From contig CM030363.1 of the NCBI GenBank assembly GCA_017893485.1, forward strand, positions 172,262,686 through 172,326,685: a stretch of 64,000 nucleotides of DNA, in the 5' to 3' direction. Shown one piece after another: positions 1 to 11,740 of this stretch. A program made the position numbers and the translations under genes. The stretch is from Hemerocallis citrina (Eukaryota > Streptophyta > Magnoliopsida > Asparagales > Asphodelaceae). The notes under the pieces are model-generated. The model had not been told where the DNA came from. It did not search any database and saw nothing but the letters and a program-made list of their open reading frames with translations. The first letter of the stretch is position 1, and each line of letters starts with the position of its first letter.

Positions 1-920
1 TTGCCTTAGTATTATTAGAGGCATTATCAAAATCAATAGCAAAAATTTTATCAAAAATACCAAAATTGTTACATGCTTCCATGATGTGTGTGGCAATTAT
101 CTCACCCTTATGTGGGTACCTAACAAATCCGAATGAAATTATCCTCTTTTGAAGTAGCTAATCAGAATCTATCCAATGACATATTACACTCATCATTGGA
201 ACACCGTTCACTCCTACCCACTCATCCAATGTCGAAGAAACTCTAGTGTTTAGTGACGTAAGTATTGCTACTAAAAAATTCTTAGCCTCATTGTAAACTA
301 ATTTACAATCACCCTTTACTACATTCCTAGGATTTTTTATAATGGGGGTTTAATGCGGTTTGTGCAAAGGTCTCTACATTCTTACTTTCACCAAATAAAT
401 AAGGTAATTCATCTCTAATTACTAACTTAGCCATTTCTCTACGAACAAGATCGTGATCGTAGCTATGACTATCTATTTGGCCGGTCTTAGGGTGTATTTT
501 TTGTTGTGTGAGTATGTCTTTAGAAAATTTGGGTTGATATTTACTTAAGTGTCGTTGAAGTGTGCTCGTTCTCGATCCTAGTTTAAACTTATATGGTGTT
601 TGACACTTCTTACAAATTTTTAATCCTACATTCTTATCATTTTGTGAAGGGACAAAGTCAAAAAATTTGTGCACTTCGGATTTGATCCTTCTTGTTTTAC
701 GGGATTGAGATGGGCCTTGTTCCGATAGTTGTGGTTCTATATCTTTTACTTCTACTTCTACTTCTACTTGTTCCGTGTGTATTTCATGAATATCGTGAAT
801 AGTATCATAACTGTAAAGTGTTTCTTCACTATCTATATATGGAAGAGGAACGATCGGAATGCGATTTCTACTAGTGGACTCTTGGCTACTATGTCTACCA
901 CGTGATCGGTTAGATGCCAT
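1..920 (-). pseudogene. hAT transposase with BED zinc finger (broken, partial)
   Basis: The first 197 codons (920 down to 327) are open. They contain a BED-type finger (residues about 82-130) with the CKKC pair and LQRH, but the last zinc-binding His is replaced (HLSKYQP where the family usually has a His or Cys after the Tyr). The frame breaks at the KKS stop near 327 and continues one frame over (PRNVVKGDCK, then VYNEAKNFLVAILTSLN). A further in-frame TAG near 160 stands where related transposases carry a residue before LQKRIISF. Beyond it the conserved HKGE-I-A-T-HIMEAC and FAIDFDNASNNT blocks of the RNase H-like core are readable up to the window edge. At least two lesions make it inactive. 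Confidence 0.8.
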
Positions 921-977
921 ATAAACTAGTGTATGTTATGAAAATTAATTGTAGTGTATGTTTTAAAATTAATGGTA

Positions 978-1099
978 GTGTATGTTATGAAAATTATTCT
1001 ACAAAGCAAATAAAAGAACAACTATAAAATTAATTGTAGTGTATGTTATGAAAATTATTCTACAAAGCAAATAAAAGAACAACTATAAAATTGATATTC
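978..1099. repeat. 61-bp tandem duplication in hAT leader
   Basis: Two almost identical 61-bp units (978-1038 and 1039-1099) begin with gtgtatgttatgaaaa. A shorter partial copy of the same word lies just left at about 931-955. Confidence 0.8.
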
Positions 1100-1317
1100 T
1101 AGTGTATGTTTACCAATTTACCAAAAAAAATCTAAAAAGAATAAGAAGAACAAGAAAACCCAATCTAATTATGAGAAATAAATGATAACAGAAAAAGTTA
1201 GAATTCTAAAAATTATAAAAATACGAAAATACCGTATGAGCGTAGATTGTTTGTTGAAGAATGAAGGTAGAGAGAGTGAAGAGACTTGTAGTGTTGATGC
1301 TTATGTTGTTGGTTGAT

Positions 1318-1410
1318 GTTGATTGTTGAATCTTGAAAGAGAGTAGTTGAATGTTGTTGATTGTTGAATCTTGAAGGAGAGTAGTTGAATGTTGTTGATT
1401 GTTGTTGATT
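1318..1410. repeat. 38-bp minisatellite, about 2.4 copies
   Basis: Units 1318-1355 and 1356-1393 differ by one base and start gttgattgttgaatcttgaa. A partial third copy follows. The array lies in the presumed 5' leader of the hAT transposase. Confidence 0.8.
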
Positions 1411-1635
1411 TTTGTTGAGAAAGTTGAGAGATAGTAGAGGGAGTTGAGTGAATTTTTGAAGATAATTGAATGAAATGAGGTTGTATATATAGAAAATGTA
1501 AATTTTCAATTTCCCAAAATACCCCCAAAAACTAGCTAGTATAAATCCGTTAGGGGGTATTTTGGTAATTTTACATACCCTAATTATTAAATACAAATTC
1601 TGGAAGAAAAAAATCCCAAAGGTAACAGCAATGGT

Positions 1636-1846
1636 CGGCCCGCGGGCCAGCCCGGACTGGTTCAACCTGGTCCCGGGCTAGTGCGGGCTGGGCCGCTGGC
1701 GGGCCGGGCTGTTATTGGGCTTTTTTTGGCTTTTTTTGAACCGAACCGGACCGCACTGTTCATCCGGTCTGGCCCCGATTAAGCTCGGGTTTGGGCAGGC
1801 CGGGCCGGGCCGGTCCCGGGCCTGCCCAGCCCGAATGCCACCCCTA
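1636..1846. repeat. GC-rich hAT subterminal and terminal repeat region
   Basis: Repeated short GC words in both orientations (cgggccgggc, cccgggc, gggcccgcgg-like) form many small inverted repeats and end at the TIR 1837-1846. Base composition contrasts sharply with the AT-rich flanks. In Ac-type elements subterminal clusters of short words bind the transposase; that role here is inference. Confidence 0.55.
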
Positions 1847-2536
1847 GATCGGGATGAGAGGGAGACGAGGAAGATGATGGAACAGGGTAGGGGATGGGTT
1901 TAGAAGGCGGCTGTGGTTTTTGAAGATGAACAGTCTGCATGGGTCATAATATAGGTAGGTTGAAGTTAGGGTTAGGTTTAGTGATGACGGCTGATAGGTA
2001 AAAAATGGGTATAGGGTTTGGTTAACGGGTATGGGTGAAAATAGGGTAATGGGTTTGGAATAAATGGGTTATTGGGTATTTGATATCAAATAAGGAAAAT
2101 AGGGTTTTAAATAGGGTTTAAAAATCTAATAAAATAATGAGTTTCAGTTTTTTGGTTAAAATCCATTAGGAAAATAAAAATAATCAATAAAAATATAATT
2201 AAACTTAGATAAATTTTGGGGACATTAAAAAAGCAAAATTTAGTAACAATACTAGTAATAAAAATCAAAGTAGTAATAACAATAATAAGATTTGTATAAA
2301 AATCATAGGAAGTAGTTACAAATAAAATAATTGATCGAAAATAGATTTTAATAGAAGATCCAACAATACATTGTAACAAAAGAATTTAAAAGCAGAAAAA
2401 AATAATTTACAAAATTTTAAATACAAAAAATACGTATTTGTGAAAACAAGGGTTACAGTTCTCCAGTCAGATATGTCAACTATGTTCTGTAGGACAGACT
2501 TCTGATTCAACATATAGTCTTTTCGTTAAAGGGTGA
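1847..2536. other. no gene seen; gggta-rich low-complexity DNA
   Basis: Positions 1955-2120 repeat words such as atagggt, atgggt and agggttttaaat. They resemble degenerate telomere-type words but form no regular TTTAGGG array. The rest is AT-rich with no supported feature. Confidence 0.4.
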
Positions 2537-2746
2537 TTGGAGCAGAAGCAAGATCAGGGGAAACAAAGAGGTCGGAGCGGAGGAAAATCTAAGTCTCTAC
2601 CTAAAAATTTTTTGAAATGTCACTATTGCCACAAGAAAGGGCATTTCAAATTAGAATGTCCTAAATTCAAGGAGAAGCGACAACATCATAAGGAGACTTC
2701 AGTAGCTAGAATGTTACACTTCAGAAACGACAACATCATAAGGAGA
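2537..2746 (+). pseudogene. copia-type gag zinc-knuckle fragment
   Basis: A short open stretch encodes a basic glycine-rich lead followed by CHYCHKKGHFKLECP, a CX2CX4HX4C nucleocapsid knuckle of the kind at the end of Ty1/copia gag, then KFKEK. No other gag or pol sequence adjoins it. The block cgacaacatcataaggaga occurs twice (about 2678-2697 and 2728-2746) directly before the junction with the neighbouring gypsy LTR, so the 3' end is rearranged. Confidence 0.65.
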
Positions 2747-4489
2747 AGCGACAACTTTTTATTCAACACAAATGTATTACAAGTCCGAATATTATAAAAC
2801 TGCAATACATTACATCAGTGTTACAATAATACCATACAAGCCCAAGTGTTACAAAATTTCAATAAAAATTATATCAGAGTACAATGAATAATATATAATA
2901 CTTGGTACTTTAACTTGGATGCCTCTCAACATAAATAAATTTACAATGGAAACAATGGTAACCAACATACATTACAATTGAAACAAAATCAACACTTTGC
3001 TTCTCTTGCCTTGAGTCCTCCTGAATCCTGTACCTGTAATTTTGCAATCCAGTACCTATTAAAGTGGGGACGTCAGTACATATACTGACGCTTTAAGGCT
3101 GATGACTAGCAGCGATTTTCAACTTTAAACAAACAGATTGATGAAAAGAGAAACGTGTATATATAATTGATGTTTTAGTGTATATTATGACTTAGAATCT
3201 AATCCATGATTAACTAATGCAATGATGCACTTATTCTAATGCAAGCAAGTCTCCGGAACAGTATGCAGCCCATACTACATACCCCCATAACAAGCCATTT
3301 CTTCATATATAGGGATTTGAACTCGCGCCATGAATTCTACTCATGTACTCAACATGTTTCTGAAGATACAATGTGACTGATGAGGTTGCTCTGAAACGGT
3401 CTAATTCTGCCATTCACAGTCATATTGTAGTGTCCCCATTTTCCACTATTGTCCGGCGTACCGGACCTCACTCAAAAATCTGACGAACCCTCGGAGTTAA
3501 CTACAACACAGGTTAGCTCGAAGCATCCCCTGTGGCCCCCTAGCTGATAGACCGTAGTCTATGGCTTGTTCGCCTTTCCTGATATAGAACATGACGGAGT
3601 TCCGGGGGTCTATCCCTTAGCTCCGACAGGAATCTTCCCACCTTATCATGGCACTTCAGAAATTAACAGACGAGATACGGATCCCGTGCTCCCAACTCGT
3701 GAGAAGGCACAGATCGTATCCCTTTGACAGGAAGGGTACAACCAAAACACTACCTAGTGTTGTCCTATAGAACAGGTCGGATCATAAGGTATCACCCTTA
3801 ATACCAATTTTTTCCCTTCGGCAAAATGTTAATAAATAAAGGTTAAGTAGTAATAGCTATAAGTTACTACCCTAACGATGTCACTAACCCTAAACAATTC
3901 GAGGGATGACAACAGTACTAACGCAACATGCTAGGTCTTAAGTTAGACTTTGCAAGATAACTCTACTAGGTGCTCAACCTAGACTTACCAGAATCCCTAA
4001 GGATCCTATTCATAGCATATCGATCCAAGACCCCGGCAATACGAAAGTATTTGCATACTACTACCCTGAACTTGGATTCCGTCTACATTCCCGGCCCGCG
4101 ATCAACCTACACCAGTTAAGATCTGACGGTACATGAGAGGTGACTCGTCCACAGCCTACGAGGAGTAAAATAAATACACATCTTGATGGTCGGGTGCTCC
4201 TAAGGCAATGATATCACCATAGACGATCACAACAACTGCGTACTAGCTAATAAGCTACATACGAGCAAAACAACTTACATATGAGCCAACTAGCTACGTT
4301 TGAGCCAAACGAATTTCATAGAAGCAACCATAAAGGTATTCTAACAATCTAGAAACAATTAAACGTGCTCACTAGTAAAACTTGATCTTTTATATTTAGA
4401 AGCAATAGAAGAATCTTCTAATAGCCCAATATAAACATACTACTAATGAGAACTTGATCTTTTATACACAAAAGCAACATAAAAAGTCT

Positions 4490-7345
4490 TCTAACACCCT
4501 AGAAGTAATTAAAAGTGCTATTCTTATCGGAATTCAACAAAATTAGACTTTTTAGAAATGTGAGAAGATCTACTAAAACTCTCTATTTGAAAACTTTCTC
4601 AGATTAAGTCAATAAGAGGTACAAAAACCTCGAACAATCTAAACAACGAAGCTTCAGCCGAAATTGCCAGCTACTGTGACTTGTAACGGTCATGACTTAT
4701 GCTATGCTTATCGGAATCTAACAAAATAGGACATTTTGGAAAGGTGAGAACATCTAATACAACTCTCTAGTTGAAAAATTTTCCAAATTCAGTAAGTAAG
4801 AGATACAAAATCTTCGAACAATCTAGACAGCGACTTCAGCCAAAAAGGCTAACCGCTGTCAATCTTGTAAAAGTCATAACTCCTACTCCGCTTATCGAAA
4901 TCTAACAAAATTGGACATTTTGGAAAGGTGAGAACCTCTACTAAAACTCTCTAGTTGAAAATTTTTTCAGGTTCCTTATGGAACTCAAAATCCAACTCTT
5001 TGAACACAATACAATGAACAACAAAGCCAAAAGCTGAAACTTCTAAAACTCGTAACTTTTGCTATACTTGTCGGAATCTAACAAAATTGGACTTTCTGAA
5101 AAGCTAATAACATCTACTACAACTTCCTAGTTAACAACTTTCTCAGATTCTGAATGGAACTCAAAATCCATCTCTTTGAACATAATACAAAGAACAACAA
5201 AAGACAGCAAAAAGCTGAAACTTCTAAAGCTCATAACTTTTGCTATACTTGTCGGAATCTAACAAAATTGGTCTTTTTGAAAAGGGGAGAACATCTACTA
5301 CAACTTTCTAGTTAACAACTTTCTCAGATTCCGTATGGAACTCAAAATCCATCTCTTTGAACACAATACAAAGAACAACAAAGACAGCCAAAAGCTGAAA
5401 CTTCTAAAGCACGTAACTTTTGCTATACTTGTCGGAATCTAACAAAATTGGACTTTCTGGAAAGCTAATGAAATCTACTACAACTTCCTAGTTAAAAGCT
5501 TTCTCAGATTCCGAATGGAACTCAAAATCCAGCTCTTTGAACATAATACAAAGAACAACAAAAGACAGCAAAAAACTGAAACTTCTAAAGCTCATAACTT
5601 TTGCTATACTTGTCGGAATCTAACAAAATTGGACTTTTTGAAAAGGGGGGAACATCTACTACAACTTTCTAGTTAAAAACGTTCTCAGATTCCATATGGA
5701 ACTCAAAATTCAGCTCTTTGAACACAATACAAAGAGCAACAAAGACAGCTAAAAGCTGAAAGTTCTAAAGCTTATAACTTTTGTTGTACTTGTCGGATTC
5801 TAACAAAATTTGACTTACTGGAGATAATAACATCCACTATAACTTCCTAGTTAACAACTTTCTCAGATTCCGAATGGAACTCAAAATTCAGCTCTTTGAA
5901 CACAATACAAAGAGCAACAAAGAAGACAACAAAAGCTGAAACTTGTAAAGCTCACAACTTTTGCTATATTTGTCGGAATCTAACAAAATTAGACAATTTG
6001 GAAAGGAGAGAACATCTACTATAACTTTTTAGTTGACCTCCTTTTTAGATCCCTTATAGAGCTCAAAACCAGCTCTTTGAACACAACTCAAGAATAATAA
6101 AAAGGACAGCAAAAGCTGAAACTTGTAAAGCTCACAACTTTTGCTATACTTATCGGAATCTAACAAAATTGGAAGTTTTGGAAAGCTAATAAAATCTACT
6201 ACAACTTTCTAGTTGTTAACTTTCTCAGATTCCTTATGGAATTCAAATCCCTGCTCTTTGAACAAAATTCAAGAACAACAAAAGACAGCACAAAGCTGAA
6301 ACTTGTAAAGGTCATAGCCAGTGTCGTACTTGTCGAAATCTAACAAAATTGGACTTTTTGGAAAGCTAAGAACATCTAGTAAAACTTTCTAGTCAAAAAT
6401 TTTCTCAGATTCCTTATGGAATTCAAATCTCTGCTCTTTGAACAAAATTCAAGAACAACAAAAGACAGCACAAAGCTGAAACTTGTAAAGCTCACAACTT
6501 TTGCTATACTTATCGGAATCTAACAAAGTTGGACGTTTTGGAAAGATAATAATATCTACTACAACTTTCTAGTTAATAACTTTCTCAGATTTTTTATGGA
6601 ATTCAAATTCCTGCTCTTTGAAAAAAATTCAAGAACAACAAAAGACAGCACAAAGCTGAAACTAGTAAAGGTCATAGCCAGTGCTATACTTGTCTAAATC
6701 TAACAAAATTGAATTTTTTGGAAAGCTAAGAACATATACTACAACTTCCTAGTTAACAACTTTCTCAGATTTCTTATGGAATTCAAATCCCTGCTCTTTG
6801 AACAAAATTCAAGAACAACAAAAGACACCACAAAGCTGAAACTTGTAAAGCTCACAACTTTTGCTATACTTGTCAGAATCTAACAAAATTGGATATTCTG
6901 GAAAGCTCATAATATCTACTACAACTTTCTAGTTAATAACTTTCTCAGATTCCTTATGGAACTCAAAATCTAGCTCTTTAAATACAATACAAAGAGAAAC
7001 AAAGATAGCAAAAAACTGAAACTTGTAAAGCTCATAACTTTTGCTATACTTGTCGGAATCTAACAAAATTGGACTTTTTGGAAAGCTCAGAACATCTAAT
7101 ACAACTCTTTAGTTGACCATTTTTTCAGATTCCTTATAGAGCTCAAAATCCAGTTCTTTGAACACAATTCAAGAACAACAAAAGGACAACAAAAGCCGAA
7201 ACTTGTAAAGCTCACAACTTTTGCTATACTTATCAGAATCTAACAAAATTAGGGTTTTTGAAAAGGGGAGAACATCTAATACAACTATCTAGTTGAATAC
7301 TTTTTCAGATTCTGTAAGGAACACAAAATCCAGCCCCTTAAACAC
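4490..7345. repeat. 180-bp tandem satellite, about 15-16 copies, dimeric higher-order pattern
   Basis: The phrase acttgtaaagctcacaactt and its variants recur every 180 bases (5940, 6120, 6300, 6480, 6660, 6840, 7020, 7200), with more diverged copies at about 4674, 4862, 5038, 5219, 5399, 5580 and 5760. Each unit also holds ggaatctaacaaaattgga, ctacaactttctagtta, actttctcagattcc and agctctttgaacacaa. Alternating units share diagnostic variants: 5038/5399/5760 against 5219/5580, and 6120/6480/6840 against 6300/6660 (the latter carry ggtcatagccagtg). The array lies inside LTR A and is non-coding. Confidence 0.95.
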
Positions 7346-7971
7346 AAGTCGAATAAACAAAACAGCAGTTTTGGGTGAAGAACTTGCTGTTTTGGGGGAA
7401 ACGATTTGTTTAACCTATCAAAATAACCCAGAAAAATATCAAAAAATTAGAGCATGGTAATAACACATTTGAGAACCTATAAAATTAATTTGGAGTCAAA
7501 ATTTCAACTTTAGCACTAATTAATTCTAACCGTCTAAACTACAAGATTGAATGTTTAGTGTGTTATTTCGTGTTCTACCACTTCAATTCTTGCATGCCAT
7601 TTTATTCTAGTCCACATCAACAATATGCAAATGAGTTTAGTTCAAGTTCTTATAACAAAATACAACAATAAATAAACAAACAAAACAAATGGGTTAAGAA
7701 CCCCCACCCAAACTAGTGTAGGAAGGACATGCTAGCTTGCATCTCCTTCCTTGTTCTTCATCCTCTTCAAGAAAAACCTCATGAAATGAACCCACACTTT
7801 TTCTTTTTATTTTGATCTGTCTTTCTTTTCTTTCTTCTCAATTTTTTTCTAAAATAAAAACAAGTAAAAGAGTAGTAGAAGAAATATGAGAAGAAGAATG
7901 AGATGAGAATGAAATGAGGGAAACAAAAATGGAAATGTGCTCTTGCCCTTTGAGATGATGGCCGGCCAAGG

Positions 7972-7985
<14 letters not shown>

Positions 7986-8002
<17 letters not shown>

Positions 8003-8010
8003 GGGGGGGG
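7986..8010. repeat. 25-base poly-G run after a (GT)n tract
   Basis: A homopolymer of G directly follows gtgtgtgtgt. The small open frame across it is a by-product of the run (poly-glycine) and is not a gene. The length is likely uncertain in any assembly. Confidence 0.9.
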
Positions 8011-8697
8011 TTATAGGAGAAGGGGAGAGAGCTGTGTGGATGAGAAGAACCTAAGTGTTCTCATTCTAATGGCTCAACAATTTTGGAATATATTTGCAAA
8101 TAAATATTGCAATCAAACCCTAACCCTTCATTTGATCATGATGGATAAAAAATAAAAGGTATTTTTCCAAAATCACATACTACATAATTTCTTAAAAACC
8201 TACGAAATCGATACAGTATATATACGTACATATATCTATCTATACAGATAATTTTTATTCATCAAACTCAATCAATCTGTACAAAAATAATTTGATTCCG
8301 AGAATAAAAATAAAATAACAATAAAATAATTTTATTACCGACTCGGAAGATTTCAGTACCAATTTGATAAAATACAGATGTATACAAACTAATATATATA
8401 TATGTATATTAACAAAACCGGGTAATATCCACAAAAAATATTTCAAATATGAAAATAAAAATAAATAATAATAAAATAATAATTTTTAATATCATCACGA
8501 GATTTTACAGACATTTTCTCAAAAATGCATTTTACAGGATTTTGTACATGTGCACAAAACCGATACAATACATATATATACTTACTAGTACATACACAGA
8601 TAATGATTATTTATTAAAACTAAGTAATTTCCATAAGAAATATTTTAATTTTAAAAATAATTATAATATAAATATAATATCTAACCGGGATATTACA

Positions 8698-11342
8698 CTA
8701 TCTGCCCGACTAATCATGATCCCGGAATGCACCGCCCGATCATTCATAATCCCGAATTTAATTAAGGCTCACCTCCATCGCAAGCAACCACAGGCCCGGA
8801 TTCCACCGCCCGATTGGGTCTATAGTCCCAGAATCTACCGCCCGATTATATAGAGGACATCCACTCACGTTTGCCCAATTTTACTACATCTTCACTTAGT
8901 GCATAATTCATAAGTTTGAACATGAATAAATAATACTACCTAGAGCTAGTTTACCCTCCTATCGGTTGTACACAAAAATACCGAGAACGACATCCCATAT
9001 TGGCCACTTCTCAAAAATCAATTATTCATTTCCATTACTTTTGCCGGTACCTGGGTATCACTAAGTCTCTAGAATCAACATCTTTTCATGTTCAGCAACT
9101 TGGGGTATTCATACCCTTATAACTCATGTTCATGTATTCATAATTCATTCAAATTCTTTCATTCATTCTTATTTATTCATCAACAAGTATAATCTCAACT
9201 TATTCATTTTCACAATACACTTTTCATATTCATCAAAACCTTCTTAATACAAGTTAATGAAGATTAAAACATAATCTCTTAAAATTCATCATTGAAAACT
9301 CATCTCGTCATTTTCCTTTGATTTATTTTATACCAATTCCTAACATCATTAACCCTATATATATCTTTCTTGAGTTCACATCTTATCTAAGTATGAATAT
9401 GATCTTTATTTTCCCAAAATATAACTTAAAATAGTGAGAATATATTTTCAATCACCTCGTTTAAGTATCATTTTCAAAACAGTAAATTCAAAGTCAGAAA
9501 CTGCATTTCATGCTATTTGTAAAAATCATAGAAAAACATATACTTCACGAAACTTTGCATTATTTATATAAAAATAAAGGTGTACAAGTCTAATACAATT
9601 TCTTAGTTACAAGTTTACTCAAAATACTGTATCTATAACCCTGAATTCTTCGAAATATACAACAGGGTCGAAATACTGAAATACTATCACTGTACAATAT
9701 TGTAAAATTCATATAAAATTCAATTCTTTATGAAAATTTGACTTCTTGGACTTTTCAGAATGGTTAACGAGTCTACTACAACTTCTTAGTTCTGACTTTT
9801 CTCAAATTATTTGATTTACAATGCTGAATTGATCAATAACCGAAAGATGTGCAGATTTCCAGTAACCAGTCAACTACTGACCAGTTTTGAGTTTAGATTT
9901 TATTAACATAGTAAAACACCTCCAAATCTTATGAAATTTTAAAGGAAAGTTTCTGACACATACAAGATGCTCCCTAAAAAGTTTTAGTTCTAGATTCCAA
10001 CTATTTTATTAAATATGATTTTCTGATGTGCAAACAAAATTCCAACTTTTCTTAGCATGAATTAGTAACTTCGTGTACAAATCTATATTCATAGCGTTGA
10101 ATCTAATCATGATGTACTACCATGCAATCAAACAACATCAATCAACTTATTTTGATGACAATCTTTCAATTAGCATGCATTTTCATTCTAAATATCACCA
10201 TTACAAATTATTCACTACTCATATGCATATCAATTTTATATATCAGTTTACCTACACATACATGATACAACAATTTAGAATGTTCAAGAAGACACCCACC
10301 TCAATGAAGATTCTAATATATAAAAAGACTCCTAGAAGTTGCTCCTAGCTCCAACAAGATGCTAGCCTTCTCCTCCTAGCAAAGCCAAGCCTTTCTCCAA
10401 GCAAGAACTCAAATAACTCTCTTTTTGTTCTTTTCTTTTGTTTCTTTTCCTCTCTTTCTTTTCTTATCTTTCTTATCTTTTGTTTCTTTTGATCTGTGGT
10501 GTAAGATTATGAAGAAATGGTGGTGGTATTTATAGGGTTAAATGGGTGAATGAAGAGACATCCATTACCCAAATATAAATAGCCATTAACAAAATTAATC
10601 ACCCACTCACCAATACTACACAAATCCCCACCTCTTCTCATTCCTTCATGAATTGGTCAATCCTTGGATTTCCCACATGTGCACACTTCTCATTTAGTTA
10701 GTTGTTATTTATTTGATTGTACATGTTGTTACATGACAAGTGTAGGATAAAAACTGTATATTAAAAATGTAGATTAACTAATGAGTTTTTCTTTTAAATA
10801 ATTTTTCTAATGGGCTTTAAGATGATCTGTAGGCTTATAGTTTTTAATTAAAAATAAATAATACATTTGTGATTAGAAAATGAGAAGAAAATTTCTCATG
10901 ACTTAATAAAGTTTTAGGAATAAAATGTGCATGAAATTTCATGTGTAAAATACGCGCGAAAGAACATAATAAATATTTGAATACAAAATAAATTCAGGAG
11001 AATGGAAAATATTCATTAACAATAAAAATACAACATACGTAAAATATTCATATTGATAGTGTTACGAATATTTCACGTAACGGAAAATATACGTAATCGA
11101 CACGTGTATCGAAAACACGTGCAATACACGTAAAACACAATGATTAAAATAAATGTTTGAGTTGGCCACAAATAGAATTGAAATGTGTGTTGAGAAAACG
11201 GAAAACATATAAATAATTAGAATATAAGATACTTATGATATTTATATAAAAATATGTTACGAATATTATTCGTAATGGTACGGAATACACATGCGTAACA
11301 CGAGGGCAAAATTGTCATTACTCAATTTTGCGGGGTGTTACA
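8698..11342 (-). mobile_element. Tekay-like gypsy LTR 'B', interrupted
   Basis: On the minus strand it begins TGTAACACCCCGC at 11342, immediately next to the broken integrase of the older chromovirus. It carries a promoter-like block (gtatttatagggtt, 10526-10539, read on the other strand) and a pyrimidine-rich leader (10330-10480). It has one or two diverged copies of the 180-bp unit found amplified in LTR A (about 9540-9840). Near 8700-8850 short repeats of ccgcccgat/cccggaa occur. The sequence stops at 8698 where LTR A begins, so its 3' part is missing or displaced. Confidence 0.6.
11095..11130. promoter_or_regulatory. CACGTG/ACGT motif cluster in LTR B
   Basis: Within 36 bases occur cacgtgt, acacgtgc and acacgtaa. 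The palindrome CACGTG is the G-box recognised by bZIP/bHLH factors. A comparable acacgtgca word sits about 110 bases inside each LTR of the complete element at 15001-25114, which suggests a conserved U3 site. Function is inferred. Confidence 0.35.
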
Positions 11343-11740
11343 GTACTCAAGCATAGCTTGGTATCCTAAAGAGAGAATAGTTCCTTCCAAAATAGACTAA
11401 TGAACACAGCATCACGATCACTAACAATGGTCCTGGATAACCCATAAAGCTTAAAAACTTGAGAGAACACTGTTGTAGCAACTGTTTTTGCAATATAGGG
11501 ATGTCCAATGGCTAAAAAATGTACAAATTTTGACAGCCTATCAACCACTACAGTTATAGTAGTGAGACCTCCACTTTTAGGAAAACCTTCGTCAAAATCC
11601 ATACTAATGTCTTCCCATACAGCCTCAGGAATTGGCAAGGGTTGGAGGAGGCTTGCCGGAGATGTACTGAGATATTTGTTACGCTGACAAACATCACAAC
11701 CCTGATAAAACCCCTCAAATCCTTCTTCATTCCTTTCCAA
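11343..11740 (-). pseudogene. chromovirus integrase, zinc end and half of catalytic core
   Basis: The reading begins inside the HHCC domain (CDVCQRNKYLS) and continues through LLQPLPIPEAVWEDISMDF (first catalytic Asp) and VSDRDAVFISLFWKEL (second Asp). It then shifts frame, with TKLCLST readable one frame over. The segment with the catalytic Glu (normally after HPQTDGQ) is absent because LTR B abuts at 11342/11343. Integrase of this type joins retroelement cDNA to host DNA; this copy cannot. Confidence 0.85.

Larger units (their letters stand above)
1..1846 (-). mobile_element. hAT (Ac-like) DNA transposon, right-hand part, left end outside window
   Basis: The element reads leftward. Its 5' end is marked by the plus-strand end GCCACCCCTA at 1837-1846, the complement of a TAGGGGTGGC terminus of the sort seen on plant hAT elements. 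Inside it lies a GC-rich subterminal stretch full of GGGCCGGGC-type words (1636-1836), then an AT-rich leader and a broken BED-finger transposase (1-920). The bases just outside (gatcggga, 1847-1854) are the candidate 8-bp target duplication, but the partner is beyond the left edge, so the boundary is inferred from one end only. Confidence 0.7.
2755..8697 (-). mobile_element. Tekay-like gypsy LTR 'A', expanded by internal satellite
   Basis: On the minus strand the sequence starts TGTAATATCCCGG at 8697, matching in layout the start of the complete element's LTR (TGTAGTACCCCG at 15001), and runs left. Landmarks shared in order with the LTR at 28340-31340 are the pyrimidine-rich leader (7680-7860), the cgtcagta...actgacg block (about 3070-3092), and the catactacatac block (about 3270-3282). 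The 3' terminus (left) lacks the expected GGGGCGCTACA end and is truncated at about 2755. Its length of about 5.9 kb, against about 3 kb for relatives, is explained by the 180-bp array. No internal coding region belongs to it. Confidence 0.65.

Noticed and set aside
1960..2120. Possible interstitial telomere repeat
   Set aside because: Words such as ttagggttaggttta occur, but no regular TTTAGGG period is present.
4490..7345. CRISPR-like array
   Set aside because: Repeats are contiguous 180-bp units without unique spacers, in plant retrotransposon context.
7937..8155. 72-codon plus-strand ORF
   Set aside because: Its glycine run is produced by the poly-G tract and it lies inside LTR A; no family resemblance.
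8449..8853. 134-codon plus-strand ORF
   Set aside because: Antisense across the start of LTR A and into LTR B; Ile/Asn/Lys-rich composition follows AT-richness.
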